64,000 bases of DNA, taken from positions 1 through 64,000 of the forward strand of contig NZ_JACLAF010000014.1 in NCBI RefSeq assembly GCF_015355625.1, in the 5' to 3' direction. Under the pieces are notes generated by a model. The model was not told the DNA's origin. It searched no databases and saw only the letters and a program-made list of their open reading frames with translations. The translations under genes and the position numbers were made by a program. Numbering within the stretch: the first letter of the stretch is position 1; every line of letters starts with the position of its first letter. Below are positions 18,125-26,371 of this stretch, one piece after another. This stretch comes from Tamlana sp. I1 (lineage in GTDB: Bacteria > Bacteroidota > Bacteroidia > Flavobacteriales > Flavobacteriaceae).

Positions 18125-18383
18125 TTTTTAGTGAGGAAGTGATATAGTTAAGAGGTTATATTGTTAAAAAGTTAAACTGTTATGATGTTAAGAAGTTATA
18201 GTGTGAGATGGTTGTAGTCCCATATATTGTAATCCTCATAACTTTTATAACCTCATAACCCTATAACAGCATCACTCTATAACCTATAATCATTTAATAG
18301 TATAACCTTCTAACATTTTCACAATGAGACGCTATAACCCCATAACCTTTATAACTATATAACCTTATAACACAGTACCTACC
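18125..18383. repeat. AT-rich inverted repeat, right flank of four-helix-bundle cassette 1
   Basis: GTTA-type sequence (about 18145-18210) is followed by the complementary CTATAACC / CATAACC type (18237-18373). The outermost part, ATAACCTTATAAC (about 18360-18372), is complementary to the GTTATAAGGTTA stretch in the left flank at about 17575, so the two flanks can also pair across the gene. It ends just before rfbA. Confidence 0.8.
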
Positions 18384-19250
18384 ATGAAAGGCATCATACT
18401 CGCAGGAGGCTCAGGAACCCGTTTACATCCATTAACTTTATCAGTAAGTAAGCAGCTCATGCCTATTTACGATAAACCTATGATTTACTATCCGTTGTCT
18501 ACTTTAATGTACGCAGGAATTCGTGAGGTTTTAATTATATCTACACCTAAAGATTTACCCTTATTTAAAGATTTATTAGGCGATGGGAAAAAGTATGGCT
18601 GTACCTTCGAGTATGCTGTTCAAGAAGACCCTAATGGTTTGGCTGAAGCTTTTATAATTGGTGCAGACTTTATTGGTAATGATAAAGTCGCCTTAATTTT
18701 AGGCGATAATATTTTTTACGGGACCGGTTTAGCAAAGCTTTTACAAGCTAATAACGACCCTGATGGTGGTATTATTTATGCCTACCGTGTTCATGATCCT
18801 GAACGTTATGGTGTTGTTGAATTTGACGAAGCGGGACAAGCCATTTCTATAGAAGAGAAACCAGAACAGCCTAAATCAAATTATGCAGTGCCAGGGATTT
18901 ATTTTTATGACAATTCGGTGGTTGAAATCGCTAAAAATATAACACCGAGTCATCGGGGTGAGTTAGAAATTACCGATGTAAACCGCACGTATCTTGAACA
19001 AGGTAAACTTAATGTGAGTATTTTAGATCGTGGTACCGCTTGGTTGGATACTGGTACCTTTCAATCGCTTATGCAGGCTTCACAGTTTGTTGAGGTTATT
19101 GAAGAACGTCAAGGCCTAAAAATAGGGGCTATCGAGGGCGCCGCTTTTGAAATGGGCTTTATTAACGAGGATCAATTTAGAGCTTTAGCAGAACCGCTGC
19201 TTAAAAGTGGCTACGGTAAAAATTTATTAGGGTTACTTAATAAAAAATAA
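18384..19250 (+). CDS. rfbA: Glucose-1-phosphate thymidylyltransferase
   Basis: 288 residues, the normal RmlA length. [11 protein letters not shown] (6-16) is the nucleotide-binding signature, followed by [14 protein letters not shown] near residue 160 and WLDTGTF near the C-terminal third match the family. It makes dTDP-glucose from dTTP and glucose-1-phosphate, the first step of dTDP-rhamnose synthesis, and is normally feedback-inhibited by dTDP-rhamnose. A dispersed hairpin unit starts 8 bp after its stop codon. Confidence 0.96.
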   Translation: MKGIILAGGSGTRLHPLTLSVSKQLMPIYDKPMIYYPLSTLMYAGIREVLIISTPKDLPLFKDLLGDGKKYGCTFEYAVQEDPNGLAEAFIIGADFIGNDKVALILGDNIFYGTGLAKLLQANNDPDGGIIYAYRVHDPERYGVVEFDEAGQAISIEEKPEQPKSNYAVPGIYFYDNSVVEIAKNITPSHRGELEITDVNRTYLEQGKLNVSILDRGTAWLDTGTFQSLMQASQFVEVIEERQGLKIGAIEGAAFEMGFINEDQFRALAEPLLKSGYGKNLLGLLNKK

Positions 19251-19257
19251 AACACAA

Positions 19258-19406
19258 TGTCAGTTCGAGTGATGCGAGCTTAGGAGCATCGTATCGAGAA
19301 CCGCTTTGAAATAACTCCTAGAGGTGATTTAGTGGTGTTTTTCAAATATTGCGCTAAAGCTTCTCGATACAATTCTGAAGAAAAATCAGAATCACTCGAA
19401 GTGACA
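19258..19406. repeat. Single TGTCAGTTCGAGTGAT-family unit between rfbA and rfbC
   Basis: A solitary copy of the unit found in the 9.0-10.9 kb array, with the same outer arms (TGTCAGTTCGAGTGAT and ATCACTCGAAGTGACA) and inner arms (TATCGAGAAC and TTCTCGATACAA). It is 149 bp, a little shorter than the array units. It shows that the element disperses as well as expands in tandem. Confidence 0.9.
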
Positions 19407-19439
19407 AAAAAATAAAAAAATAACAGCTTAATATCAAAA

Positions 19440-19982
19440 ATGACTGTAAAAGAAACAAAATTGAAAGGGTGTTTTATCATAGAACCCAAAATATTTAATG
19501 ACAGCCGCGGCTATTTTTTTGAAAGTTTCAATCAACAAACGTTTAATGCACTAATAAATCATGAGGTCAATTTTGTACAAGATAACGAGTCCTTTTCATC
19601 AAAAGGCGTTTTAAGAGGCTTGCATTACCAAACTGGTGAGCATGCACAGGCTAAATTAGTACGCGTAATTAAAGGCTCGGTGTTGGACGTTGTGGTCGAT
19701 CTACGAAAAGACTCGCCTACTTTCGGCCAGCATGAAACCGTCGAATTAACCGAAACTAATAAAAAACAGTTATTTGTGCCTCGTGGCTTTGCCCATGGTT
19801 TTGTTGTTTTAAGTGATACCGCAATTTTTTCCTATAAATGTGATAATTTCTATAATAAAGCATCAGAAGGAGGCATTATTTATAACGATAAAACGTTGGA
19901 TATCGATTGGAGACTACCTAATGAAGACCTTATTGTTTCGGAGAAAGATTTGGTGTTGCCAAATTTTGAATCCAGGTTTTAA
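19440..19982 (+). CDS. rfbC: dTDP-4-dehydrorhamnose 3,5-epimerase
   Basis: 180 residues, cupin-fold RmlC. The catalytic base His62 lies in VLRGLHYQ, with upstream DSRGYFFESF (21-30) and downstream VPRGFAHGFVVLS as family signatures. It epimerises C3 and C5 of dTDP-4-keto-6-deoxyglucose, the third step of dTDP-L-rhamnose synthesis. The ATG at 19440 lies 33 bp beyond the repeat unit that separates it from rfbA. Confidence 0.96.
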   Translation: MTVKETKLKGCFIIEPKIFNDSRGYFFESFNQQTFNALINHEVNFVQDNESFSSKGVLRGLHYQTGEHAQAKLVRVIKGSVLDVVVDLRKDSPTFGQHETVELTETNKKQLFVPRGFAHGFVVLSDTAIFSYKCDNFYNKASEGGIIYNDKTLDIDWRLPNEDLIVSEKDLVLPNFESRF

Positions 19983-20415
19983 TATTATTGTGTGTCATTC
20001 CGACGATAGGAGGAATCTCAAACAGTAAATCGTTTAGAATAGCACTTCGACAAGCTCAGTGTGACTTGGTTAATTCTAATTTGTATTTTGTTTAATTTGA
20101 TGTCAATAAATTTCAATTATTTGTAAAGCCAAATAGAAATTGCGATGTCAGGCAGAGCTTGTCGAAGCCTATTTTCGTTAACTCGAATTTAAAAATAAGT
20201 CATGATTTTAGCTGAGATGAAGGGGAGTTGTAGTGATAAGGTAATTCACTCAACGTTGTTCCGTTCTGTTTGACATACGTTTGTCATTCCGACAATAGGA
20301 GGAATCTCAAAAGAAATAATTAAAAGGAAAGAAAAATAAAAACTGAAGACCAAGGTCAATTAGCCTTTTTGTACAAACCAACAGCCAATATCAAAATTTA
20401 AAGTTTTAACATGTT
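19983..20415. repeat. Mosaic of dispersed palindromes between rfbC and rfbD
   Basis: 433 bp without a gene. Two copies of TGTCATTCCGACRATAGGAG sit at 19993-20020 and 20282-20309. Between them lies an inward pair of the CTTCGACAAGCTCAG family: CTTCGACAAGCTCAGTGTGA from 20045 and TGTCAGGCAGAGCTTGTCGA from 20146, with about 80 bp of AT-rich sequence inside. Toward rfbD the sequence becomes an AACCAACA-type simple repeat that runs into the coding region. Confidence 0.85.
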
Positions 20416-21318
20416 ATGAAAGATGCGTCTTTAAACAATCCAGAAACCAACAACCAACAACCAACAACCATTCTAGTAACCGGAGGCAAAGGCCAATTAG
20501 CATCTTGCATAAAAGCCATAGAAAACCAGTGTCAAGATTTAAAATTCATTTATACAGACCGAGAGGAATTGGATATTACTAGTTTAAGTCAGGTTCAGGA
20601 TTTTTTTAATGCCAATACTATTGATTATTGCGTGAATTGCGCGGCCTATACCGCTGTAGATCAAGCTGAAAAAGATGAAGCAAAAGCCTTTGAAATAAAT
20701 GCTTTAGGTGCTAAAAATTTAGCATTGGTTTGTAAGGACCATAACGCCATTTTAATTCACATTTCAACCGACTTTGTGTTTGATGGAGCATCAAATAAAC
20801 CCTATACTGAAACCGATACCCCCAACCCGATTAGTGTTTATGGCGCATCAAAACTTCAAGGTGAAATTGAAATTCAAAAAGCATTAAAGGAACACTTTAT
20901 TATAAGAACCTCTTGGTTATACTCCGAATACGGCAATAATTTCATGAAAACCATGCTCCGTTTGGGAGAAATACGCGATGAATTAAGCGTGGTTAACGAC
21001 CAGATTGGTACACCAACCTATGCAGGTGATTTAGCAGAAGTGATGCTTCAGATTATAAAAACAAAAACAGATATATACGGACTTTACCATTACAGCCATT
21101 TAGGAGAAATTAGTTGGTACGATTTTGCAAATGTTATTTTTAAATTCAACAAAAGCAATGTGAAATTACATGCTATTCCTTCAACGGAATATCCAACTCC
21201 AGCTAAACGGCCGTCATATTCTGTATTGGATAAAAGTAAAATAACAAAACTGTTAGCTATTAGTGTTCCTAATTGGGAAAAGCGTCTTGAAGTTGTTTTG
21301 TATAAATGTAATTTGTGA
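20416..21318 (+). CDS. rfbD: dTDP-4-dehydrorhamnose reductase
   Basis: 300 residues, RmlD subfamily of SDRs. ILVTGGKGQLA (19-29) is the NAD(P)-binding loop, STDFVFDG and YGASKLQGE carry the catalytic Thr and the Tyr-xxx-Lys pair. It performs the last reduction to dTDP-L-rhamnose. It has an unusual ~18-residue N-terminal extension rich in Asn, Gln and Thr, encoded by an AACCAACA simple repeat. No later ATG precedes the fold, so the repeat appears to have supplied the start codon region. A separate promoter follows, so this may be the last gene of the rfb transcript. Confidence 0.94.
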   Translation: MKDASLNNPETNNQQPTTILVTGGKGQLASCIKAIENQCQDLKFIYTDREELDITSLSQVQDFFNANTIDYCVNCAAYTAVDQAEKDEAKAFEINALGAKNLALVCKDHNAILIHISTDFVFDGASNKPYTETDTPNPISVYGASKLQGEIEIQKALKEHFIIRTSWLYSEYGNNFMKTMLRLGEIRDELSVVNDQIGTPTYAGDLAEVMLQIIKTKTDIYGLYHYSHLGEISWYDFANVIFKFNKSNVKLHAIPSTEYPTPAKRPSYSVLDKSKITKLLAISVPNWEKRLEVVLYKCNL

Positions 21319-21458
21319 AAAGTCTTTAATGAGTGTGTTATTACATAAAGTATTTAAGATTTTCCATATGTTTAAAACTGAAATATTTTTTTTGTTTTTA
21401 TTAAATTTGCTTGTGTTAAAACTATTTTCAGAAAAGGAGATGTTGAACAATATTAAAC

Positions 21459-21488
21459 TTGTTGAAGAAAAGAATTATCGTACTTTTG
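21459..21488 (+). promoter_or_regulatory. Promoter for the variable polysaccharide block (asnB onward)
   Basis: TTG (21459-21461), a 19-base spacer and TACTTTTG (21481-21488) match the Bacteroidota promoter consensus. The asnB ATG lies 49 bp downstream. It marks the start of the AT-rich gene block and implies that this block is transcribed independently of rfbBACD. Confidence 0.65.
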
Positions 21489-21537
21489 CCGATAGATAAC
21501 AAAATAGTGTTTTTATTATAAAATAAACTAGTTTTTA

Positions 21538-23352
21538 ATGTGCGGAATAACAGGAATATATTCAAAAAATAATATTTCAAATATTGAAGAAAGAATTCAA
21601 CGCATGAATACTTCTATAGTACATAGAGGTCCAGATGCAGGTGGTTTTTATGTCAATAGAAATTTGGTTTTGGGACATCGGAGACTTAGTATTATAGATA
21701 CAAGGCAAGTGTCTAACCAACCTATGCATTCAAATAGTAAGGTTTGGCATCTTGTGTTTAATGGTGAGATATATAATTTTGAAGAAATAAAATCAGAACT
21801 TGATTACAATTTTAAAACATCTTCTGACACCGAAGTTATCCTTGCAGCAGTTGAAGAGAAAGGGGTAGATTGGTTTCTTAATCTAGCTAATGGAATGTTT
21901 TCAATTGCGCTTTATAATTCTGAAAATGAAGACTTATTTTTAATTAGAGATAGATTAGGGATTAAACCTCTATATTTTTATAATGATGGTGAAAATATAA
22001 TTTTTTCATCTGAAATAAAGGCAATATTATCTAGCGGATTGGTTAATGCTGAGTTCAATGATGATGCCGTAGATGAATATTTAGCAAATAGGTATGTTAG
22101 GTCTCCATATACTTTTTTTAAAAACATCTTTCAAGTAAATCCAGGAACTTATTTGTCTATAAAGAAAAATTTATCTAGTATAGAGCATAAATATTGGGAT
22201 ATACCAGATGTCTTTAATATGTCAACAGATTATAATGAAGAGGATATACTCAAAGAGTTAGATGAAGAACTAAACAAAGCTATAAGATATAGGCTTATTG
22301 CTGATGTTCCACTAGGTACATATTTAAGTGGAGGTGTAGATTCTAGTCTTATTACAGCAATTACGGCATTAAATAAAAATGAAAAAATTAATACTTATAC
22401 TATAGGTTTTGATGAAATTAATGAGTTTGAGTATTCTGAAGTTATAGCCAAGAAATATAACACAGAACATCACGAAATCTTAATGAAAAAAGAAGATTAC
22501 CTGTCTAATTGGGAGAGACTTATTAAATTTAAAGATGCGCCCTTGGGAGTTCCTAATGAAATTCCACTAGCTGTAATGTCTAGTAAATTAAAGGAAAAAA
22601 TCACAGTTGTGCTATCAGGAGAAGGTGCTGATGAGCTTATGGGTGGCTATGGTAGAATTTTTAGAACTCCTTTTGACTATGAAAATGAAGTCACGAACGA
22701 ATCCTTTTACGATTACTTTATTTCGAAGTATGATTATGTTCCAAGATCTATGAGGGATGAATTAATTAACACTTCTAAAAGTTATCGAAATGAATTTGAT
22801 ACTGAAATTAAGGCTCAATTTAATAAAAGTACAAATGAAGAAAATATTTTTAAGTTTTTTCATAAATATCATGTGAAAGGATTATTACAGCGAGTAGATA
22901 TGACAACTATGCAAACGTCTGTAGAGGCTAGAGTACCCTTTTTAGATCATAATTTAATTGAGTTTTCATATAATAAAATCCCTTTTAACTTAAAATTACG
23001 GTGGATAAGTGAGGATGCTGAAATGCAAGCAAGGACAATGAATTCTAATGAATATAGTGAAGTATTAGATATACCAAAATATTTGCTTAGAAAATTATCA
23101 TATAAATACCTTCCCAAAGATATTATTGAACGTAAAAAAATAGGGTTTCCAGTGCCTTTAACCGAATGGTTTGATAATTTGGAATCATTAGCTTTAGAGC
23201 TTTTACCTAATGCAAAATGGTTAAAGAAGGGAGTGGTTAATGAGTTAATTGAACAAAGTAAAACAGAGTCTAGAGCAGGACAAATTCTCTGGATGTTTAT
23301 TAATATAGAATTATTTAAAAGAAACTACTTTAATAAAGAGTGGAAGTGGTAG
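21538..23352 (+). CDS. asnB: Asparagine synthase (glutamine-hydrolysing) family protein
   Basis: 604 residues. After Met1, Cys2 of MCGITGIYS is the glutaminase nucleophile; RLSIID, NGEIYNF and SSDTEVIL complete the class II amidotransferase domain (1-200). YLSGGVDSS is the PPi-binding loop of the synthetase domain, followed by SGEGADELMGGYG. In polysaccharide clusters such proteins often amidate uronic acids in the repeat unit instead of making asparagine, a role that fits its position here but cannot be proved. It is the first gene of the AT-rich variable block. Confidence 0.9.
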   Translation: MCGITGIYSKNNISNIEERIQRMNTSIVHRGPDAGGFYVNRNLVLGHRRLSIIDTRQVSNQPMHSNSKVWHLVFNGEIYNFEEIKSELDYNFKTSSDTEVILAAVEEKGVDWFLNLANGMFSIALYNSENEDLFLIRDRLGIKPLYFYNDGENIIFSSEIKAILSSGLVNAEFNDDAVDEYLANRYVRSPYTFFKNIFQVNPGTYLSIKKNLSSIEHKYWDIPDVFNMSTDYNEEDILKELDEELNKAIRYRLIADVPLGTYLSGGVDSSLITAITALNKNEKINTYTIGFDEINEFEYSEVIAKKYNTEHHEILMKKEDYLSNWERLIKFKDAPLGVPNEIPLAVMSSKLKEKITVVLSGEGADELMGGYGRIFRTPFDYENEVTNESFYDYFISKYDYVPRSMRDELINTSKSYRNEFDTEIKAQFNKSTNEENIFKFFHKYHVKGLLQRVDMTTMQTSVEARVPFLDHNLIEFSYNKIPFNLKLRWISEDAEMQARTMNSNEYSEVLDIPKYLLRKLSYKYLPKDIIERKKIGFPVPLTEWFDNLESLALELLPNAKWLKKGVVNELIEQSKTESRAGQILWMFINIELFKRNYFNKEWKW

Positions 23353-23364
23353 AATAGAGGAGTT

Positions 23365-23808
23365 ATGTATAAAAGAGGAGATGAAAAAACAACAGTAGGG
23401 TACACATCTGGGGTATATGATTTGTTTCATATTGGACATTTAAATTTATTAAAGAATGCTAAAGGGTTGTGTGATAAGTTAATTGTTGGAGTTACTTCTG
23501 ATGAATTGGTTGCCTACAAAAACAAAAAATCGGTAATTAATCATCAAGAACGTATGGAAATTGTTAGGAACATAAAGCATGTTGATGCTGTTGTGCCTCA
23601 AAACGATATGGATAAATTTAAAATGTGGGAACGTTTAAAGTTTGATGTTATGTTTGTTGGTGATGATTGGTTTGAAAGTGAAAAGTGGAATGAGTTAGAT
23701 AAGAAATTTAAAGCTGTTGGAGTGAAGATTATTTATTTTCCTTATACGAAGGGTACATCTTCTACGTTAATAAATAAAACTTTAAAGAATTTAAGAGAGA
23801 ACGAGTAA
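23365..23808 (+). CDS. tagD: Glycerol-3-phosphate cytidylyltransferase-like protein
   Basis: 147 residues, nucleotidyltransferase (HIGH) superfamily. The catalytic signature HIGH is at 22-25 after TSGVYDLF, and FVGDDWF and KGTSSTLI correspond to the later motifs of TagD/GCT enzymes. It is expected to make CDP-glycerol from CTP and glycerol-3-phosphate. The gene two positions downstream encodes a CDP-glycerol glycerophosphotransferase-like protein, which strongly supports this substrate over ethanolamine or sugar alternatives. The start 12 bp after asnB fits a tightly packed operon. Confidence 0.88.
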   Translation: MYKRGDEKTTVGYTSGVYDLFHIGHLNLLKNAKGLCDKLIVGVTSDELVAYKNKKSVINHQERMEIVRNIKHVDAVVPQNDMDKFKMWERLKFDVMFVGDDWFESEKWNELDKKFKAVGVKIIYFPYTKGTSSTLINKTLKNLRENE

Positions 23809-23854
23809 TTTTTATGTCAAAATAGAAATTCTTACCTAATTGTTGATTAACTAG

Positions 23855-25108
23855 ATGAAGCTTTCTTTTTTTAAACATGTATTAGTAAAGAATTTTTTAG
23901 CTCTTTCTACTTTACAAGGAATTAATCTTATTTTACCATTTGTTACTTTACCTTATTTAACTAGAGTTCTTGGAGTATCTAATTATGGAGTGGTGGTGAT
24001 GGTTTATTCTATAATGCAGCTGTTAACGGTCGTTTGTGATTATGGCTTTAATTTATCTGCGACTAAGGAAATCTCCATATTTAGAGACAACACTCCAAGG
24101 GTCAATACAATTTTTAGTAGTATTTTGATAGTGAAATTAGTACTATTATTAATTTCATTTCTCATTTTATTTGTTTTAACGATATATGTGCCTGTTTTAG
24201 AAGCGAATAAAACCTCATATTTTATGGGTTTTGGTATAGTAATAGGTCAAGCAATTACGCCTACTTGGTTATTTCTTGGAATGGAAAAAATGAAGTACAT
24301 AACAATAGTCAATTTAGTATCGAAGACATTGTTTACATTTTTAATTTTCTTTTTAATAAAGAACTCAGAAGATTTTTTTTATGTACCATTACTTTATTCT
24401 ATTGGATTTGTTATCGCTGGTATATTATCATTAGTCTTTGCTTATAAAGAATTTGGAGTATCCTTTTATTTTATAAAAAAAATTGATATTATAAGACAAA
24501 TAAAGAATAGCTCCCAATATTTTTATTCTAGAGCATCAGTTGCATTATATACATCAAGTAATAATTTTATAGTAGGATTAGTTCTTGGTGAATTTTATGC
24601 TGGCATTTTTGGAGTAGCCGAAAGATTATTTACTGCAATGACTGTTATTTATAGCCCATTATCAGATGCTATTTATCCATATATGGTTCAAAAAAAAGAT
24701 TTAAAACTTTTTAAGAAAATATTTTTTTCTGCAATATTTTTTAATTCTTTAGTGAGTTTAATAACAATGTTTTTTTCTAACGAAATAGTATATTTTGTTT
24801 TTGGTTTTGGTTATGAAGAAAGCGCTGTTTTATTAAAATATTTTTGTTTTTTATCTATAATTATAGTTCCTGCTACTTTTATAGGTTATCCTTTATTGGG
24901 AGCTTTTGGCTTTGAAAAATATGCTAATTATAGTGTGGTTATAGCTTGTGTAATTCATATGATTATTTTAATTTTTATTTCTTCTTTTCTTTCGGTTTAT
25001 TCAATGGTTTTATTATTGATTTTCACTCAAATTATTGTTTTATCAATCAGGTTTTTAGGAGTTAGAAAGTTTTTAAACAAACGCCGTTTAATCAGCAATA
25101 ATATCTAA
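23855..25108 (+). CDS. wzx: Wzx-type oligosaccharide flippase
   Basis: 417 residues, strongly hydrophobic with about 12 predicted membrane helices, MOP/MATE exporter superfamily. The N-terminal NFLALSTLQGINLILPFVT and YLTRVLGVSNYG segments are classic for RfbX/Wzx proteins. It should flip lipid-linked repeat units across the inner membrane for Wzy-dependent polymerisation. The coding sequence is notably AT-rich, like its neighbours and unlike the rfb genes. The gene symbol is by role; sequence divergence in this family is high. Confidence 0.85.
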   Translation: MKLSFFKHVLVKNFLALSTLQGINLILPFVTLPYLTRVLGVSNYGVVVMVYSIMQLLTVVCDYGFNLSATKEISIFRDNTPRVNTIFSSILIVKLVLLLISFLILFVLTIYVPVLEANKTSYFMGFGIVIGQAITPTWLFLGMEKMKYITIVNLVSKTLFTFLIFFLIKNSEDFFYVPLLYSIGFVIAGILSLVFAYKEFGVSFYFIKKIDIIRQIKNSSQYFYSRASVALYTSSNNFIVGLVLGEFYAGIFGVAERLFTAMTVIYSPLSDAIYPYMVQKKDLKLFKKIFFSAIFFNSLVSLITMFFSNEIVYFVFGFGYEESAVLLKYFCFLSIIIVPATFIGYPLLGAFGFEKYANYSVVIACVIHMIILIFISSFLSVYSMVLLLIFTQIIVLSIRFLGVRKFLNKRRLISNNI

Positions 25109-25119
25109 TTATAGAAGAA

Positions 25120-26322
25120 ATGAGAAAGATTTTGAAGAACGTGAAAACAATAACTAAACTAGTTTTTGGGCTACCTATTTATTATATTTCTATTATTTTT
25201 CCCAAGAAAAAAAATTTATCCGTAATCGGTTCATCTTTGGGGAAACATTTTGCTGATAATTCAAAGTATTATTATATAAAACATTATGATAACGAAGATA
25301 ATGATGTGAATCTTGTATGGATATCAAAGAACAAAGTTGTCGTTAATGTTTTAAAACAGAAGGGCTATCTTGCAGAGTATTTGTATTCAATTAAAGGGGT
25401 TTATTCAACTTTACGTGCATCAAAAGCATATCTTTCTCATCAGTTAGATGATATAGATGGTGCGCTAATAGGTGGTTCTGAAATAATTCAATTATGGCAC
25501 GGTATGCCATTAAGAAAAATAGGGTATGGTGGAGATTGGAAAAATGATACGCTATCGGGGCAAATCAAACTTTTTATTTCAAAATGGTTGCCTTATGCAT
25601 ATTATATGAAATGTGATGTTTTATGGGCGCCTTGTAAAAGTGCAAAGGATAATTATAAAATACCTTTTTCTAAGTCATTTAGAAATAATAACATAGAAGA
25701 TAAAATTATTTTATCACAACAACCAAGAACATTTTGTTTTAATGATTCATTTAAGTTTAAAAAAAACTTTTTTCCTGAGATGGACATGCTTCTTAAACTT
25801 AACGAAAATTATAAAAATATAATCTCATGGTTGCCAACTCAAAGAAAACAATTCAATAAAACAATAATTGATGTAATTAAAGATTCGGGTTTAGATTTAT
25901 ATATTATGAATCAGTTTTGTAAAAAAAATGAGAGCTTGTTTGTTATTAAAGCTCATTTTTTAGATTTTAATTTGTTATCCAGTATAACAAAAGGGTTTGA
26001 AAATATTTTAATTTATCCTGAGTCAGATCCGTATCCATTACTTAAATATACAAATGTATTAGTAACTGATTATTCAAGTGTCTTTTTTGATTTTTTAATG
26101 ATTAATAGACCAATAGTATTTATGTGTCATGATTTATTGGAGTATTCAAAAAAAGTAGAATTTTATTATGATTTTGAAAATTTAAAAATTGGTCCAATAT
26201 GTAGTTCATGGGATGAAGTGTATAATTGTATTGGTGACGTTATGAGTAATAATGATGTGTACTCTGAAAAAAGAAAAGAAAAGTTAATTGATCTTGAATA
26301 CGCATTAAATTATAAAGGTTAG
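25120..26322 (+). CDS. CDP-glycerol glycerophosphotransferase family protein
   Basis: 400 residues of the TagB/TagF family. QLWHGMPLRKIG (124-135) and VTDYSSVFFDF are the two hallmark motifs; histidines in both regions take part in catalysis in TagF. The enzyme would move glycerol phosphate from CDP-glycerol onto a lipid-linked sugar. In a Gram-negative flavobacterium this implies a glycerol-phosphate-decorated or teichoic-acid-like surface polysaccharide. It is paired with the TagD-like gene upstream. Other family members transfer ribitol phosphate, so the exact donor is inferred from that pairing. Confidence 0.88.
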   Translation: MRKILKNVKTITKLVFGLPIYYISIIFPKKKNLSVIGSSLGKHFADNSKYYYIKHYDNEDNDVNLVWISKNKVVVNVLKQKGYLAEYLYSIKGVYSTLRASKAYLSHQLDDIDGALIGGSEIIQLWHGMPLRKIGYGGDWKNDTLSGQIKLFISKWLPYAYYMKCDVLWAPCKSAKDNYKIPFSKSFRNNNIEDKIILSQQPRTFCFNDSFKFKKNFFPEMDMLLKLNENYKNIISWLPTQRKQFNKTIIDVIKDSGLDLYIMNQFCKKNESLFVIKAHFLDFNLLSSITKGFENILIYPESDPYPLLKYTNVLVTDYSSVFFDFLMINRPIVFMCHDLLEYSKKVEFYYDFENLKIGPICSSWDEVYNCIGDVMSNNDVYSEKRKEKLIDLEYALNYKG

Positions 26323-26371
26323 TTTAGCTAAAAATTATGGATGTTAGTTTAAACTATATAATTGTAAGTTA

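Noticed and set aside
21263-21499. Small hydrophobic ORF (78 codons) between rfbD and asnB
   Set aside because: It overlaps the end of rfbD in another frame and runs through the promoter proposed for asnB. Its composition is what AT-rich intergenic DNA gives.
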